The translations under genes were made by a program, and so were the position numbers. From assembly GCF_016757215.1 (NCBI RefSeq), contig NZ_JAESIY010000006.1:1-64000 (forward strand): a DNA stretch of 64,000 bases, given 5' to 3'. The notes under the pieces were generated by a model that did no database searches, had not been told where the DNA came from, and worked only from the letters and a program-made list of their open reading frames with translations. Of the stretch, positions 45,722-55,262 are shown piece after piece (positions within the stretch are counted from its first letter, which is position 1; every line of letters starts with the position of its first letter). Source of the DNA: Fulvivirga sediminis. Lineage in GTDB: Bacteria > Bacteroidota > Bacteroidia > Cytophagales > Cyclobacteriaceae.

Positions 45722-46711
45722 TTATTCTTCTTCAAGTTTATACTTGGATAGATCCATTCCAAAAGTAAGGTTCTTATCCTGAACCAACTGTTCTAATTCA
45801 GCTAATGATTTTTTACCAAAATTTCTGAATTTCATCATGTCAGAAATTTCAAGCTTCACTAAATCACCTAATGTTTTTACATCTGCTGCTTTTAAACAGT
45901 TATAAGCTCTAACAGACAGATCTAAATCATTTAAAGGTGTTTTAAGGAGCTTTCTCATGTGAAGCATCTCCTCATCCACTTGCTCGATTTCGCCTCCTTT
46001 ATCTGTCTCAAGCTCAATTGACTTGTCTGAGAACAGCATAAAATGCTGAATAAGTATGTGGGCTGCTCCTTCCAAAGCTTTTTCAGGATGAATGGAACCG
46101 TCAGTTTCAATATCAAGCACAAGCTGCTCGTAGTCGGTCTTTTGTTCTACCCTTGTATTTTCGATGCTATATTTTACATTTTTAATAGGTGTAAAAATGG
46201 CATCTATTGGAATGTATCCAAATACTTGTTCAGATGGTTTATTTTCTTCAGCAGGTAAGTATCCTCTACCTTTCTCCACATTCAGTTCTACCTCTATATC
46301 CACTGATTCGTCAAGATTACAAATTACCAAATCAGGATTTAACACTTCAAAAGCAGATGTACTTTTGGCAATATCTCCAGCCGTAAATTCTTTTTGTCCT
46401 TTTATGGCTACTGTTATCTTGTTATCAAAAGACTCACCTATTTTCTTAAATCTAACCATCTTAAGATTTAAGATTATCTCTGAAACATCCTCAACAACGC
46501 CCTCAATAGTAGAAAATTCATGTAATACACCAGGTATTTTAATTCCTGTAATTGCATGACCTTCTAATGAAGAAAGTAATATTCTTCTCAAAGCGTTACC
46601 TATGGTAACCCCATACCCTTTTTCTAATGGTTTAAAAGTAAATAAGCCGTGGAAATCATCTGCTTTTTCCATTACGACTTTGTCAGGCATTTGAAATGCT
46701 AAAATTGACAT
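45722..46711 (-). CDS. rpoA: RNA polymerase alpha subunit
   Basis: 329 residues, as in E. coli. The N-terminal assembly domain begins at the start and has the conserved [23 protein letters not shown], which dimerises and nucleates the enzyme. The C-terminal domain (about 255-320) with [20 protein letters not shown] and [12 protein letters not shown] contacts upstream DNA and activators. A 69-nt spacer with a strong hairpin separates it from rpsD; elsewhere in the operon spacers are mostly under 20 nt. Confidence 0.98.
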   Translation of the reverse strand: MSILAFQMPDKVVMEKADDFHGLFTFKPLEKGYGVTIGNALRRILLSSLEGHAITGIKIPGVLHEFSTIEGVVEDVSEIILNLKMVRFKKIGESFDNKITVAIKGQKEFTAGDIAKSTSAFEVLNPDLVICNLDESVDIEVELNVEKGRGYLPAEENKPSEQVFGYIPIDAIFTPIKNVKYSIENTRVEQKTDYEQLVLDIETDGSIHPEKALEGAAHILIQHFMLFSDKSIELETDKGGEIEQVDEEMLHMRKLLKTPLNDLDLSVRAYNCLKAADVKTLGDLVKLEISDMMKFRNFGKKSLAELEQLVQDKNLTFGMDLSKYKLEEE

Positions 46712-46733
46712 AGGTTTTTGCTTTTATAGTTAT

Positions 46734-46758
46734 AGCCTTACTACCATGTAGTAAGGCT
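46734..46758 (-). promoter_or_regulatory. 11-bp hairpin between rpsD and rpoA
   Basis: AGCCTTACTAC at 46734-46744 pairs perfectly with GTAGTAAGGCT at 46748-46758 around a 3-nt loop. No T-run follows on the minus strand, so it is not a standard terminator. It could be an attenuator, an RNase processing site or a protein-binding leader for rpoA. The stem is certain; the role is a guess. Confidence 0.55.
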
Positions 46759-46780
46759 AATATTATTATTAAGTTATAAA

Positions 46781-47386
46781 TTACTTAGAGTAAAGTTCAA
46801 CGATTAACTGTTCGTTGATATTCTCCGGTATTTCATCCCTTTGAGGTAAAGTTACTAATTTACCTACCATTTCGCTACCGTCCCATTCTAACCAAGGGAA
46901 TCTCTTTACTCCATTTGTAGCTAAACTGTCAGTGATTGCCTCTAAAGACTTAGATCTCTCACGAACACCTACAGTATCTCCAGGCTTAATAGCCACAGAT
47001 GGTATATTTACAACCTCGCCATTTACAACGATATGCTTATGCAGCACAAGTTGCCTGGCAGCTCTTCTTGTAGGAGCTATTCCTAAACGGAATACAGTGT
47101 TATCAAGTCTAGTCTCTAACAACTGAAGTAATACTTCACCTGTAATACCAGACTTTCTTGAAGCTTTATCAAAAAGATTAGCAAATTGCTTCTCCAACAC
47201 ACCATAGGTATATTTGGCCTTCTGCTTTTCCATCAATTGGACAGCATATTCAGATTGCTTACGTCTTCTTCCACGTCCATGCTGACCTGGAGGATAACTT
47301 TTCTTTTGCAATGCCTTGCTTGGGCCAAAAATTGGCTCATTAAAGCGTCTGGCTATTTTTGTCTTTGGACCTCTATATCTTGCCAT
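46781..47386 (-). CDS. rpsD: 30S ribosomal protein S4
   Basis: 201 residues. S4 is a primary binder of 16S rRNA and in enterobacteria also represses its own operon. The N-terminus [21 protein letters not shown] lacks the CxxC zinc ligands of the cysteine-type S4, so this is the zinc-free form. The S4 RNA-binding domain is clear at about 90-155 ([20 protein letters not shown]). It follows rpsK after 22 nt. Confidence 0.98.
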   Translation of the reverse strand: MARYRGPKTKIARRFNEPIFGPSKALQKKSYPPGQHGRGRRRKQSEYAVQLMEKQKAKYTYGVLEKQFANLFDKASRKSGITGEVLLQLLETRLDNTVFRLGIAPTRRAARQLVLHKHIVVNGEVVNIPSVAIKPGDTVGVRERSKSLEAITDSLATNGVKRFPWLEWDGSEMVGKLVTLPQRDEIPENINEQLIVELYSK

Positions 47387-47408
47387 TTTATACTATTCTT
47401 TAGAAATG

Positions 47409-47801
47409 TTATACTCTTCTTCTTTTAGGTGGTCTACATCCATTATGAGGTAATGGAGTCACATCTTTGATAGTGGTGATTTCGATACCAGAATTTTGGA
47501 TAGTCCTGATAGCTGATTCTCTACCCGCACCAGGTCCTTTAACAAAAACTTCCACTTTTCTCAACCCAAGATCATATGCCTTCTGTGCACAATCCTGAGC
47601 TGCCATCTGAGCTGCATAAGGAGTATTTTTCTTAGAACCTTTAAATCCCATTTTTCCAGCTGAAGCCCATGAAATTACCTGACCTGTTGTATTAGTCAAA
47701 GAGATAATTATGTTATTGAAAGAAGCCTTAATGTGTGCTTGGCCAATCGCCTCCACAGCAACTACACGCTTTTTTGCTTTATCTTTTCTTTTTTGTGCCA
47801 T
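47409..47801 (-). CDS. rpsK: 30S ribosomal protein S11
   Basis: 130 residues. S11 forms part of the platform of the small subunit, contacting helix 45 and mRNA near the E site. The family pattern is complete: [18 protein letters not shown] at about 23-40, the [11 protein letters not shown] loop and the end [14 protein letters not shown] 44-nt A/T-rich spacer separates it from rpsM, with no hairpin seen in it. Confidence 0.98.
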   Translation of the reverse strand: MAQKRKDKAKKRVVAVEAIGQAHIKASFNNIIISLTNTTGQVISWASAGKMGFKGSKKNTPYAAQMAAQDCAQKAYDLGLRKVEVFVKGPGAGRESAIRTIQNSGIEITTIKDVTPLPHNGCRPPKRRRV

Positions 47802-47845
47802 TGTATTCTTTTGGTTATTCGGTCGTTACCTTATAACTTTATTTA

Positions 47846-48223
47846 TTATTTAGTCGCCTTCTTCTTATTGGCTACAGTCTTTCTCTTTCCTTTCCTGGTT
47901 CTGGAATTGTTCTTAGTCCTTTGCCCTCTTACAGGTAGACTCTTTCTATGTCTCAATCCTCGATAACATCCAATGTCCATTAATCGCTTAATGCTCATTT
48001 GAACCTCTGATTTCAATACACCCTCTACTTTAAAGTTTTCACTTATAATGTTTCGGATGGCTGTTGACTCGTCGTCTGTCCAATCTTGTGCCTTTTTGTC
48101 CCAATCAATTCCAGCCTCAGTCAATATATTCTGAGCACTACTTTTACCTATACCAAATATATAGGTAAGGGCGATTACACCTCTTTTGTTATCTGGGATG
48201 TCTACTCCTGCAATTCTTGCCAT
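47846..48223 (-). CDS. rpsM: 30S ribosomal protein S13
   Basis: 125 residues. S13 sits in the head of the small subunit and makes bridges to the large subunit and contacts to P-site tRNA through its tail. Start [20 protein letters not shown], helix-two-turn-helix region [15 protein letters not shown], and the basic C-terminal tail [19 protein letters not shown] followed by a Lys-rich end. It is 3 nt after rpmJ. Confidence 0.98.
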   Translation of the reverse strand: MARIAGVDIPDNKRGVIALTYIFGIGKSSAQNILTEAGIDWDKKAQDWTDDESTAIRNIISENFKVEGVLKSEVQMSIKRLMDIGCYRGLRHRKSLPVRGQRTKNNSRTRKGKRKTVANKKKATK

Positions 48224-48226
48224 AGC

Positions 48227-48343
48227 TTAGCCTTGTCTTTGTTTAAACCTAGGATTTTTTTTGTTGATCACGTAGACCTTTCCTTTTCTTCTGATTATCT
48301 TACAATCAGCGCTACGCTTCTTTACTGACGCTTTAACTTTCAT
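48227..48343 (-). CDS. rpmJ: 50S ribosomal protein L36 (zinc-free form)
   Basis: 38 residues, starting [20 protein letters not shown] and ending NPRFKQRQG. The usual zinc ligands Cys-x2-Cys...Cys...His are reduced to a single Cys14; the other three positions are Ser/Ala, Asn and Phe. It is therefore the C-minus form, which folds without zinc. L36 is the smallest large-subunit protein and packs near the A-site finger and helices 89-97 region. The position between infA and rpsM is standard. Confidence 0.95.
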   Translation of the reverse strand: MKVKASVKKRSADCKIIRRKGKVYVINKKNPRFKQRQG

Positions 48344-48348
48344 GTCTC

Positions 48349-48567
48349 TTATTTATATCGATAAACAATTCGTCCTTTTGTTAAATCATACGGTGACATT
48401 TCTAATTTAACTCTGTCACCTGGTAAAATCTTAATATAGTTCATCCGCATTTTTCCAGAGATATGAGCTATCACCTCATGAGCATTTTCCAATTCTACTC
48501 TGAACATAGCATTGGACAACGCTTCGGTAATCGTGCCATCTTGCTCTATAGATTTCTGCTTTGCCAT
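48349..48567 (-). CDS. infA: translation initiation factor IF-1
   Basis: 72 residues, the standard length. A single S1/OB-fold RNA-binding domain: [20 protein letters not shown], then [19 protein letters not shown] and [22 protein letters not shown]-1 occupies the A site of the 30S subunit during initiation and works with IF-2 and IF-3. It lies 3 nt after map and 5 nt before rpmJ. Confidence 0.98.
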   Translation of the reverse strand: MAKQKSIEQDGTITEALSNAMFRVELENAHEVIAHISGKMRMNYIKILPGDRVKLEMSPYDLTKGRIVYRYK

Positions 48568-48570
48568 ATA

Positions 48571-49344
48571 TTAAAAATTAAAGTTCTCTTCTATAAACTT
48601 ATGGGTCGTTAAGACCTCTGTTCCTTCTTTAAATACTGCCACCGTGTGCTCATAGTGAGCTGATGGCTTTCTATCTGCGGTTCTTATTGTCCAACCATCA
48701 GACTCTTGCACTACATTGCGCGTTCCTAAATTTACCATTGGCTCAATCGCTATAACCAATCCGTCTTTCAACTTAGGTCCACGCCCCCTCTTGCCATAGT
48801 TCGGCACTTCAGGTGATTCGTGTAGGTCTTTACCTACACCATGTCCAACCAATTCTCTTACCACTCCATATCCAAAACCCTCAACGTACTCTTGTATAGC
48901 ATAAGCTATATCACCTATTCTATTTCCGAAGATGGCCTTTTCAATACCTTTATACAAAGAATCCTTGGTTCGCTTTAACAAGTTAATAATCTCATCATCC
49001 ACCTCTCCTATAGGATAAGTATAAGCAGAGTCACTATGAAATCCCTTGTAAAAAACCCCACCATCAACAGATATAATATCGCCGTCTTTTAACTCATAGT
49101 CACTTGGAAAGCCATGCACCACATCTTCATTAACAGATATACATAAAGACGAAGGAAAACCATTATAATTCTTAAATGAAGGAACACCTCCATTATCCCT
49201 TATATACTCCTCCGCTATTCTATCCAGCTCAATGGTTTTTACACCCGGCTTAATGGCCTTCGCCACTTCACCGTGCGCTTTACCTAGTATAAGTGCACTT
49301 TCCTTGATTAACTCAACCTCTTCCCGACTCTTATAATATACCAT
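48571..49344 (-). CDS. map: methionine aminopeptidase type I
   Basis: 257 residues. The enzyme removes N-terminal methionine from nascent proteins. All five metal ligands are present (Asp94, Asp105, His168, Glu201, Glu232) and the catalytic His77 is in VVHGFP. There is no N-terminal extension, so it is the short bacterial class Ia. It sits between secY (6-nt gap) and infA, the common arrangement in Bacteroidota and Firmicutes. Confidence 0.97.
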   Translation of the reverse strand: MVYYKSREEVELIKESALILGKAHGEVAKAIKPGVKTIELDRIAEEYIRDNGGVPSFKNYNGFPSSLCISVNEDVVHGFPSDYELKDGDIISVDGGVFYKGFHSDSAYTYPIGEVDDEIINLLKRTKDSLYKGIEKAIFGNRIGDIAYAIQEYVEGFGYGVVRELVGHGVGKDLHESPEVPNYGKRGRGPKLKDGLVIAIEPMVNLGTRNVVQESDGWTIRTADRKPSAHYEHTVAVFKEGTEVLTTHKFIEENFNF

Positions 49345-49350
49345 CTAGTG

Positions 49351-50664
49351 CTATGCTGCTACTGTTTGAGATCTACCTTTCACCTTACCAGACTTCATCA
49401 TTCCTTCGTAATGTCTCATTAGCAAATAGCTTTCAATTTGCTGCAGGGTATCCAAGATAACACCTACCATAATTAAAAGAGACGTTCCTCCATAAAACTG
49501 TGAAAAGTTAGCACTTACACCAGCTTGCACAGCGAATGCAGGGAGTATTGCCACTATGGCTAGAAAGATTGAACCTGGCAGAGTAATTCGGGTTAATACT
49601 TCATCTATAAAATCTGATGTTTGTTTCCCGGGCTTTACACCTGGAATAAAACCACCATTTCTTTTCAAATTATCCGCAATATCATTCGGATTAACAGTAA
49701 TTGCAGTATAGAAGAAAGTGAATAATAGAATTAAAATACCAAATAGCAAATTATACTGCCATGAATACGGATTTGAAAAAGTTGATCCAATATAAGATCC
49801 TACTTCGCTTTCCTTCCATATTCCAGCAATCAAAGGAGGTATAAACATCAGAGCTTGAGCAAAGATTATAGGCATTACACCAGAAGCATTTATTTTCAAA
49901 GGAATATAATCCCTCTTACCTCCATACAGCTTATTACCAATAACCTGCTTCGCATATTGAATAGGAATTCTTCTAGTAGCTTGAGTTAATGCTACCACCC
50001 CTACTACGATAAAGAACAATGCTACAATTTCCAATACAAACATAAGTGCTCCACTCATGCCTCTATCCAACATTTCATTTAACAAAGATCCTGGTAACCT
50101 TGATATAATACCGATCATAATCAGCATAGATATACCGTTACCTATTCCTTTGTCTGTAATTTTTTCACCCAACCACATACAGAACATCGTTCCTGCTACC
50201 AAAATGATCATCGAAGTAACTTGGAAAAATGAAGGAGAATACATAATAGCCTCTCCTGGAATAGTAGTGGCCAAATAACCCGCTGATTGAGCAAGTGTAA
50301 TTAAAATAGTAAGTACCCTAGTTATTTGAGTTAATCTCTTACGACCAGACTCTCCTTCTTTCTGCAATTTTTGGAAATAAGGAACAGCTACCGTTAACAA
50401 TTGTATAACAATTGATGCGGAGATATAAGGCATGATACCTAAAGCAAATATCGATGATCTTTTAAACGATCCACCTAAGAAAGTATTCAATAAATCGAAT
50501 ATTCCTCCTTGAGGTCCCGCTCCTAAAGCATCTGTATCAACTCCAGGTAATACAATATAAGATCCGAGTCTAAATACTATCAGAAAACCGATAGTATTTA
50601 GAATTCGAACTCTCAAATCTTCTATTGCGAATATATTCTGTATAGTAGTGAAAAACTTTTTCAT
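49351..50664 (-). CDS. secY: protein translocase subunit SecY
   Basis: 437 residues with ten membrane helices. SecY forms the protein-conducting channel of the inner membrane. Recognisable parts are the N-terminal LRVRILNTIGFLIVFRLGSY, the plug region near IFDLLNTFLGGSFKRSSIFALG, the tip loop region VNPNDIADNLKRNGGFIPGV with the family signature, and the cytoplasmic end GRSQTVAA. It is translated 2 nt after rplO. Confidence 0.98.
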   Translation of the reverse strand: MKKFFTTIQNIFAIEDLRVRILNTIGFLIVFRLGSYIVLPGVDTDALGAGPQGGIFDLLNTFLGGSFKRSSIFALGIMPYISASIVIQLLTVAVPYFQKLQKEGESGRKRLTQITRVLTILITLAQSAGYLATTIPGEAIMYSPSFFQVTSMIILVAGTMFCMWLGEKITDKGIGNGISMLIMIGIISRLPGSLLNEMLDRGMSGALMFVLEIVALFFIVVGVVALTQATRRIPIQYAKQVIGNKLYGGKRDYIPLKINASGVMPIIFAQALMFIPPLIAGIWKESEVGSYIGSTFSNPYSWQYNLLFGILILLFTFFYTAITVNPNDIADNLKRNGGFIPGVKPGKQTSDFIDEVLTRITLPGSIFLAIVAILPAFAVQAGVSANFSQFYGGTSLLIMVGVILDTLQQIESYLLMRHYEGMMKSGKVKGRSQTVAA

Positions 50665-50666
50665 AA

Positions 50667-51113
50667 TTATAGTTGAGTAACTTTACCACCAGCAGCTTCT
50701 ATCGCTTTGGCAGCAGAGGAAGAGAACGCATGCGCTTCAACATCAACCTTAGATTTCAATTCACCTCTACCTAATATTTTTACTTTATCATTTTTACCAG
50801 CAAGACCATGTGAGATCAAATCACTTAAATTGATAGTATCTACACTAGCACTGTCTACAAGAGCTTGGATAGCATCTAAATTGATGGCTTTAAACTCTAC
50901 CTTGTTAGGATTAGTGAATCCAAACTTAGGTACTCGTCTTTGTAAAGGCATTTGCCCACCTTCAAAACCTATCTTTTTAGAATATCCTGAACGTGACTTA
51001 GCTCCTTTGTGACCTCTTGTAGAAGTACCACCTTTTCCAGAACCTTGACCACGACCAATTCTCTTCTTACTTTTTACTGAACCTTTTGCAGGTGTTAATG
51101 TATTTAATTTCAT
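50667..51113 (-). CDS. rplO: 50S ribosomal protein L15
   Basis: 148 residues. L15 links domains of 23S rRNA late in large-subunit assembly. Start MKLNTLTPAKGSVKSKKRIG, the glycine-rich basic RGQGSGKGGTSTRGHKGAKS tail region and the globular part FEGGQMPLQRRVPKFGFTN. It lies between rpmD and secY in the normal spc order. Confidence 0.98.
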   Translation of the reverse strand: MKLNTLTPAKGSVKSKKRIGRGQGSGKGGTSTRGHKGAKSRSGYSKKIGFEGGQMPLQRRVPKFGFTNPNKVEFKAINLDAIQALVDSASVDTINLSDLISHGLAGKNDKVKILGRGELKSKVDVEAHAFSSSAAKAIEAAGGKVTQL

Positions 51114-51125
51114 CTGTTCAATCGG

Positions 51126-51305
51126 TTATAGTTCACTTACAGATACTAAATGGCTCACCTTGTTGATCATTCCTTGAATCTGAGGTGTTAACTCCACTTC
51201 TACGGATTTGCTGATTTTACCTAAACCAAGAGCCAGTATCGTTCTTTTTTGTCTTTCAGGTCTGCCTATAGCACTTTTTACCTGAGATATTTTAACCTTT
51301 GCCAT
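51126..51305 (-). CDS. rpmD: 50S ribosomal protein L30
   Basis: 59 residues, starting MAKVKISQVKSAIGRPERQK and continuing with the family pattern TILALGLGKISKSVEVELT and a C-terminal QGMINKVSHLVSV. L30 is a small beta-alpha-beta protein of the large subunit. It lies 4 nt after rpsE and 12 nt before rplO, the standard place. Confidence 0.97.
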   Translation of the reverse strand: MAKVKISQVKSAIGRPERQKRTILALGLGKISKSVEVELTPQIQGMINKVSHLVSVSEL

Positions 51306-51309
51306 TTTA

Positions 51310-51828
51310 TTAACCGTTAAAAACTTTAGATAAAGAAACTCCTCTGTCTTGAGCTACTGTAAATGGATCTCTCATGTTTGTCAAAGCATCAAAAGTAGCT
51401 TTAACCACGTTATGAGGGTTAGATGATCCTTTCGACTTGGCCAACACATTGTGTACTCCAGCACTTTCTAATACAGCACGCATCGCACCACCCGCTATTA
51501 CTCCAGTACCAGGAGCCGCAGGCTTTAACAATACAAAACCTCCACCAAACTTACCAATTGATTCGTGAGGAACGGTTCCTTTTATAATAGGTACTTGAAC
51601 AAGATTCTTTTTAGCGTCATCTATACCTTTTGTGATGGCGTCTGTTACCTCATTAGCCTTACCTAATCCGTAACCCACAACTCCATTACCATTACCAACA
51701 ACTACTATCGCTGAAAAACTAAATCTTCTACCACCTTTTACTACTTTAGCTACCCTTTTTATGGCAACAACCTTTTCTTTAAGGTCTATTTCGCTAGCTT
51801 TTACTGATCTTATATTACTCTGAGACAT
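51310..51828 (-). CDS. rpsE: 30S ribosomal protein S5
   Basis: 172 residues. S5 helps decoding accuracy and mRNA unwinding at the entry channel. The double-stranded RNA-binding-like part has [20 protein letters not shown] at about 26-45, followed by [12 protein letters not shown], and the S5 C-terminal domain has [19 protein letters not shown]. It is 6 nt downstream of rplR. Confidence 0.98.
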   Translation of the reverse strand: MSQSNIRSVKASEIDLKEKVVAIKRVAKVVKGGRRFSFSAIVVVGNGNGVVGYGLGKANEVTDAITKGIDDAKKNLVQVPIIKGTVPHESIGKFGGGFVLLKPAAPGTGVIAGGAMRAVLESAGVHNVLAKSKGSSNPHNVVKATFDALTNMRDPFTVAQDRGVSLSKVFNG

Positions 51829-51834
51829 ATCGCT

Positions 51835-52182
51835 TTAAAATTTTAGACCTCCCTCTCTGGCACCTTCAGCTAAAGCTTTCACTCTACCATGATAAAGATA
51901 ACCACTCCTATCAAATACAACTTTTTCAATTCCGTCAGCTTTGGCTTTTTCAGCAAGCTTAAGACCAACGTTTTTACTAACATCCACATTAAGACCTTCT
52001 TCATCAATATCTTTGGAAGAGCTAGCCAATAATGTATGTCCTTTTGTATCATCTATTAACTGAGCATATATTCCTTTATTGCTTTTGAAAACAGATAATC
52101 TTGGCTTATCAGCAGTACCAGAAATTTTGTTTCTGATACCTTTCTTTATTCTAAGTCTTCTTTTATGTTTATTTAATGCCAT
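51835..52182 (-). CDS. rplR: 50S ribosomal protein L18
   Basis: 115 residues. L18 binds 5S rRNA with L5 and L25. Start [20 protein letters not shown], then [18 protein letters not shown] and the C-terminal [20 protein letters not shown]. The spacing of 7 nt to rplF and 6 nt to rpsE supports the continuous operon. Confidence 0.98.
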   Translation of the reverse strand: MALNKHKRRLRIKKGIRNKISGTADKPRLSVFKSNKGIYAQLIDDTKGHTLLASSSKDIDEEGLNVDVSKNVGLKLAEKAKADGIEKVVFDRSGYLYHGRVKALAEGAREGGLKF

Positions 52183-52189
52183 ATCCTAA

Positions 52190-52747
52190 TTATTTAGCAG
52201 CTTGCTTACCAGCTTTACGTCTTACTATTTCTCCTACAAATCTTACACCCTTACCTTTGTATGGTTCAACCGGTCTAAGAGCCTTAATTTTAGCTGCTAC
52301 CTGGCCAATCAATTGCTTATCGGACCCTTCTAAGGTAACAACAGGATTCTTTCCTTTTTCTGTTTCAGCATTCACAGAAATTTCGGATGGAATAGCAAGA
52401 AAGATATTGTGTGAATATCCAAGACTTAATTCCAATACATTATTCTGAGCAGTGGCTTTATAACCAACACCCACTAATTCCAATTTCTTTTGATATCCTT
52501 CGCTTACGCCCACAAACATGTTGTTTATAAGCGAACGGTACAAGCCATGCATTGCTTTATGTCTTTTCTGCTCAGTCGGCCTGTCCAGAATCAACTCGCC
52601 TTCATTTTCAACCAATTTGAAGGAAGGATCAATTTCTTGCGTAAGCTCTCCTTTAGGTCCTTTTACTGTAACGACTCCAGCTTCTTTGTCGTATGTGTAA
52701 GTAACACCATTTACGAGCTTAATCGGTTTTTTCCCTATTCTTGACAT
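52190..52747 (-). CDS. rplF: 50S ribosomal protein L6
   Basis: 185 residues. L6 lies at the base of the L7/L12 stalk near the GTPase centre. Two tandem L6 domains are seen: MSRIGKKPIKLVNGVTYTY to about 80, then the C-terminal one with LELSLGYSHNIFLAIPSE and the signature-like LIGQVAAKIKALRPVEPYKG. It follows rpsH after 10 nt. Confidence 0.98.
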   Translation of the reverse strand: MSRIGKKPIKLVNGVTYTYDKEAGVVTVKGPKGELTQEIDPSFKLVENEGELILDRPTEQKRHKAMHGLYRSLINNMFVGVSEGYQKKLELVGVGYKATAQNNVLELSLGYSHNIFLAIPSEISVNAETEKGKNPVVTLEGSDKQLIGQVAAKIKALRPVEPYKGKGVRFVGEIVRRKAGKQAAK

Positions 52748-52757
52748 TATTATTTAA

Positions 52758-53156
52758 TTAATATACGTAACACAATACCTCACCACCAATATGAAGGTCT
52801 TTAGCTTCTTTATCTGTTATTACTCCCTTAGAAGTAGATAAAATAGCTACGCCAAGACCATTCAGTACTCTTGGAAGTGCATCTGCCTGAGCATACTTTC
52901 TTAAACCAGGCTTACTTACCCTCTCGATGTGGTAAATAGCAGGCTTTTTTGTCTCTGTATTATATTTCAGAGCTATTTTGATATTTCCCTGATGATTATC
53001 AGTCTCCTCAAACTTATAGTTAAGGATATATCCTTTATTATGCAACACTTTCGTCATTTCCTTCTTTATATTAGAAGCAGGAATATCTACTATTCTGTGA
53101 CGGGCTTTGATTGCATTTCTAAGCCTGGTTAAATAATCTGCTATTGGATCTGTCAT
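52758..53156 (-). CDS. rpsH: 30S ribosomal protein S8
   Basis: 132 residues. S8 binds the central domain of 16S rRNA and in E. coli represses the spc operon. Start MTDPIADYLTRLRNAIKARH, and the conserved C-terminal GVAILSTSKGVITDKEAKD. It is preceded by an unusually long 94-nt spacer that contains a promoter-like element, so it may head a second transcript inside the operon. Confidence 0.98.
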   Translation of the reverse strand: MTDPIADYLTRLRNAIKARHRIVDIPASNIKKEMTKVLHNKGYILNYKFEETDNHQGNIKIALKYNTETKKPAIYHIERVSKPGLRKYAQADALPRVLNGLGVAILSTSKGVITDKEAKDLHIGGEVLCYVY

Positions 53157-53204
53157 TTTCTTCTTTATCTAACGTAAAATTGCAACCCTGCTCAAACAGG
53201 CCTG

Positions 53205-53212
53205 CAAAGATA
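53205..53212 (-). promoter_or_regulatory. promoter-like -7 element inside the ribosomal operon
   Basis: On the minus strand the sequence reads TATCTTTG, a perfect TAnnTTTG, in the 94-nt rpsN-rpsH spacer and 49 nt before the rpsH start. The same octamer occurs in the rplC promoter. The -33 part is poor (T-rich, no TTTG at 19 nt). It may be a secondary promoter for rpsH onwards. Confidence 0.5.
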
Positions 53213-53250
53213 CAGAACAATTTCTTTGAATAAAAATAAAAGAGAATTTT

Positions 53251-53520
53251 TTACCAACTGGCTTTAGTAACGCCTGGTATTTTCCCTTCAGAAGCCATCT
53301 CCCTAAATGTTACCCTAGAAATTCCAAATTTCCTCATATAACCTTTAGGTCTACCTGTAAGCTTACATCTATTGTGTAATCTTACCGGAGAAGCATTTCT
53401 TGGTAATTTATCCAATGCTTCATAATCACCAGCTTCTTTAAGAGCTTTTCTCTTAGCGGCATACTTAGCCACAAGTCTTTCTCTTTTCTTTTCTCTTGCT
53501 ATAACAGCTTTTCTTGCCAT
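53251..53520 (-). CDS. rpsN: 30S ribosomal protein S14 (long, zinc-free form)
   Basis: 89 residues, the longer S14 type. Start [20 protein letters not shown], then [20 protein letters not shown] and the end [11 protein letters not shown]. Only one Cys is present, so the CxxC-x12-CxxC zinc module of the short form is lacking. S14 is in the head of the 30S subunit. It lies 6 nt after rplE. Confidence 0.98.
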   Translation of the reverse strand: MARKAVIAREKKRERLVAKYAAKRKALKEAGDYEALDKLPRNASPVRLHNRCKLTGRPKGYMRKFGISRVTFREMASEGKIPGVTKASW

Positions 53521-53526
53521 AATATT

Positions 53527-54078
53527 TTAGTTTTTATTTGCGAATGGCATACCGAATGCCTTTAGCAACTCGTAACTTTCTTCGTCTGTTTCAGCAGTAG
53601 TTACGAATGTAATATCCATACCACTGATTTTATTAACCTTATCGATACTTATTTCAGGAAATATAATTTGTTCTTTAACACCTAAGGTATAGTTACCTCT
53701 ACCGTCAAATCCTTTATCACTAATTCCTCTAAAATCTCTAACTCGAGGTAATGCAATGGACATCAAACGATCCATAAATTCATACATTTTATCTCCTCTA
53801 AGAGTCACTCTGGCTCCGATAGGCATACCATCTCTTAACTTAAAGTTTGAGATAGATTTCTTAGACTTCGTTGCAACAGCCTTTTGACCAGAAATTGTAG
53901 TTAGTTCTTCCAGGCCTATATCAACTAATTTTTTATCAGCAACAGCTGCACCTATACCCTTATTGATACATACTTTCACCACCTTGGGTACCTGCATTAT
54001 TGACTTATACTGAAATTTGTCTTTTAAGGCAGACACAATTTCCTTTTGGTATTTATCTTTTAATCTTGGATTAGCCAT
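53527..54078 (-). CDS. rplE: 50S ribosomal protein L5
   Basis: 183 residues. L5 carries 5S rRNA into the central protuberance and contacts P-site tRNA. Recognisable parts: [20 protein letters not shown], the signature [20 protein letters not shown], and the C-terminal [20 protein letters not shown]. One nucleotide separates it from rplX. Confidence 0.98.
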   Translation of the reverse strand: MANPRLKDKYQKEIVSALKDKFQYKSIMQVPKVVKVCINKGIGAAVADKKLVDIGLEELTTISGQKAVATKSKKSISNFKLRDGMPIGARVTLRGDKMYEFMDRLMSIALPRVRDFRGISDKGFDGRGNYTLGVKEQIIFPEISIDKVNKISGMDITFVTTAETDEESYELLKAFGMPFANKN

Positions 54079-54079
54079 T

Positions 54080-54424
54080 TTATATAAATTCTCCAGTTTT
54101 CTTAGAATATCTCTGCAGCTTATCCCCCTTATCTGGGTTCTCCTTTCTACCTGTTCTTACCGCATCACCAGTAGCTGGATCAATAAGCATCAAATTGCTT
54201 ATATGTATAGCTGCCTCAGTTTTCTTTATTCCACCCTCAGGGTTATCAGCAGAAGGTTTAACATGCTTAGTAACCATATTAACACCTTGCACAATAGCTC
54301 TTTGCTTTGAGGTTATTACTTCTAAAACTTCACCCTCCTTACCTTTAGAGTTTCCAGAAATAACTTTTACCTTATCTCCTTTTCTAATGTGTAGTTTAGC
54401 TTGTTTATTTTTTGATCTCTCCAT
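54080..54424 (-). CDS. rplX: 50S ribosomal protein L24
   Basis: 114 residues. L24 starts large-subunit assembly and lies near the tunnel exit. The KOW motif is at about 14-45 ([20 protein letters not shown]), followed by [20 protein letters not shown] and a zinc-free C-terminal part. It sits 2 nt after rplN and 1 nt before rplE. Confidence 0.97.
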   Translation of the reverse strand: MERSKNKQAKLHIRKGDKVKVISGNSKGKEGEVLEVITSKQRAIVQGVNMVTKHVKPSADNPEGGIKKTEAAIHISNLMLIDPATGDAVRTGRKENPDKGDKLQRYSKKTGEFI

Positions 54425-54426
54425 GA

Positions 54427-54795
54427 TTATAATACTTCAGGTGCTAGTGAAACAATTTTCATGAATTGCTTTTCACGCAACTCTCTAGCCACAGGTCCAA
54501 AAATACGAGTACCTCTCGGCTCGTCATTTGCTGTTAAAAGAACTGCTGCGTTATCCTCAAATCTGATATAAGACCCATCTTTTCTTCTAACTTCTTTTTT
54601 GGTACGAACGATAACCGCTTTAGAAACCGTACCTTTTTTTAAGTTACTGGAAGAAAGTGCAGACTTAACTGATACAACAATCTTATCTCCTACTGAAGCG
54701 TATTTCTTTCCAGTACCTCCTAACACACGAATACAAAGAACTTCTTTTGCTCCGCTGTTATCTGCTACATTTAATCTAGACTCTTGCTGTATCAT
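54427..54795 (-). CDS. rplN: 50S ribosomal protein L14
   Basis: 122 residues, standard length. L14 forms an intersubunit bridge and is the binding site of the silencing factor RsfS. Start [20 protein letters not shown], with the signature region [20 protein letters not shown] and the end [17 protein letters not shown]. It follows rpsQ after 2 nt. Confidence 0.98.
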   Translation of the reverse strand: MIQQESRLNVADNSGAKEVLCIRVLGGTGKKYASVGDKIVVSVKSALSSSNLKKGTVSKAVIVRTKKEVRRKDGSYIRFEDNAAVLLTANDEPRGTRIFGPVARELREKQFMKIVSLAPEVL

Positions 54796-54797
54796 TA

Positions 54798-55055
54798 TTA
54801 TTTAGCCTTTTCGATGATTTCAACTAATCTCCACCTTTTATTTTTACTCAAAGGACGAGTTTCCATTATACGAACGGTGTCGCCAATTCCGCACTCGTTC
54901 TTTTCGTCATGAGCCGTAAACTTGGTAGTTTTATTTACAAACTTACCATAGATAGGGTGTTTTTCTTTACGTTGTACACTTACAGTGATAGATTTCTCCA
55001 TCTTGTTGCTTACAACCTGCCCTATTCTTTCTTTTCTTAATTTTCTAGACTCCAT
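54798..55055 (-). CDS. rpsQ: 30S ribosomal protein S17
   Basis: 85 residues. S17 is a primary binder of the 5' domain of 16S rRNA. The OB-fold pattern is complete: [39 protein letters not shown] and the signature [20 protein letters not shown]. It lies 7 nt after rpmC. Confidence 0.98.
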   Translation of the reverse strand: MESRKLRKERIGQVVSNKMEKSITVSVQRKEKHPIYGKFVNKTTKFTAHDEKNECGIGDTVRIMETRPLSKNKRWRLVEIIEKAK

Positions 55056-55062
55056 TTAAATA

Positions 55063-55257
55063 TTATTTAGCAAGTTTTTTAGCCGTTAATTCAGTCTTCA
55101 ATCTGGCAATTAACCTACGAGTCTCCTTAATTTTCATAGGATTTTCAATAGGCGATATAGCATGAGCAAACTTCATTTTTCGGTACGCCTCTTCCTCACC
55201 AGCTAACCTTTGGTTTAGCTCTTCTATATTTAGTGCTTTTATTTCCGAATTTTTCAT
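55063..55257 (-). CDS. rpmC: 50S ribosomal protein L29
   Basis: 64 residues, two antiparallel helices: LNIEELNQRLAGEEEAYRKM and the signature region NPMKIKETRRLIARLKTEL. L29 lies beside L23 at the tunnel exit. It is 5 nt after rplP and 7 nt before rpsQ. Confidence 0.97.
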   Translation of the reverse strand: MKNSEIKALNIEELNQRLAGEEEAYRKMKFAHAISPIENPMKIKETRRLIARLKTELTAKKLAK

Positions 55258-55262
55258 TTTTC

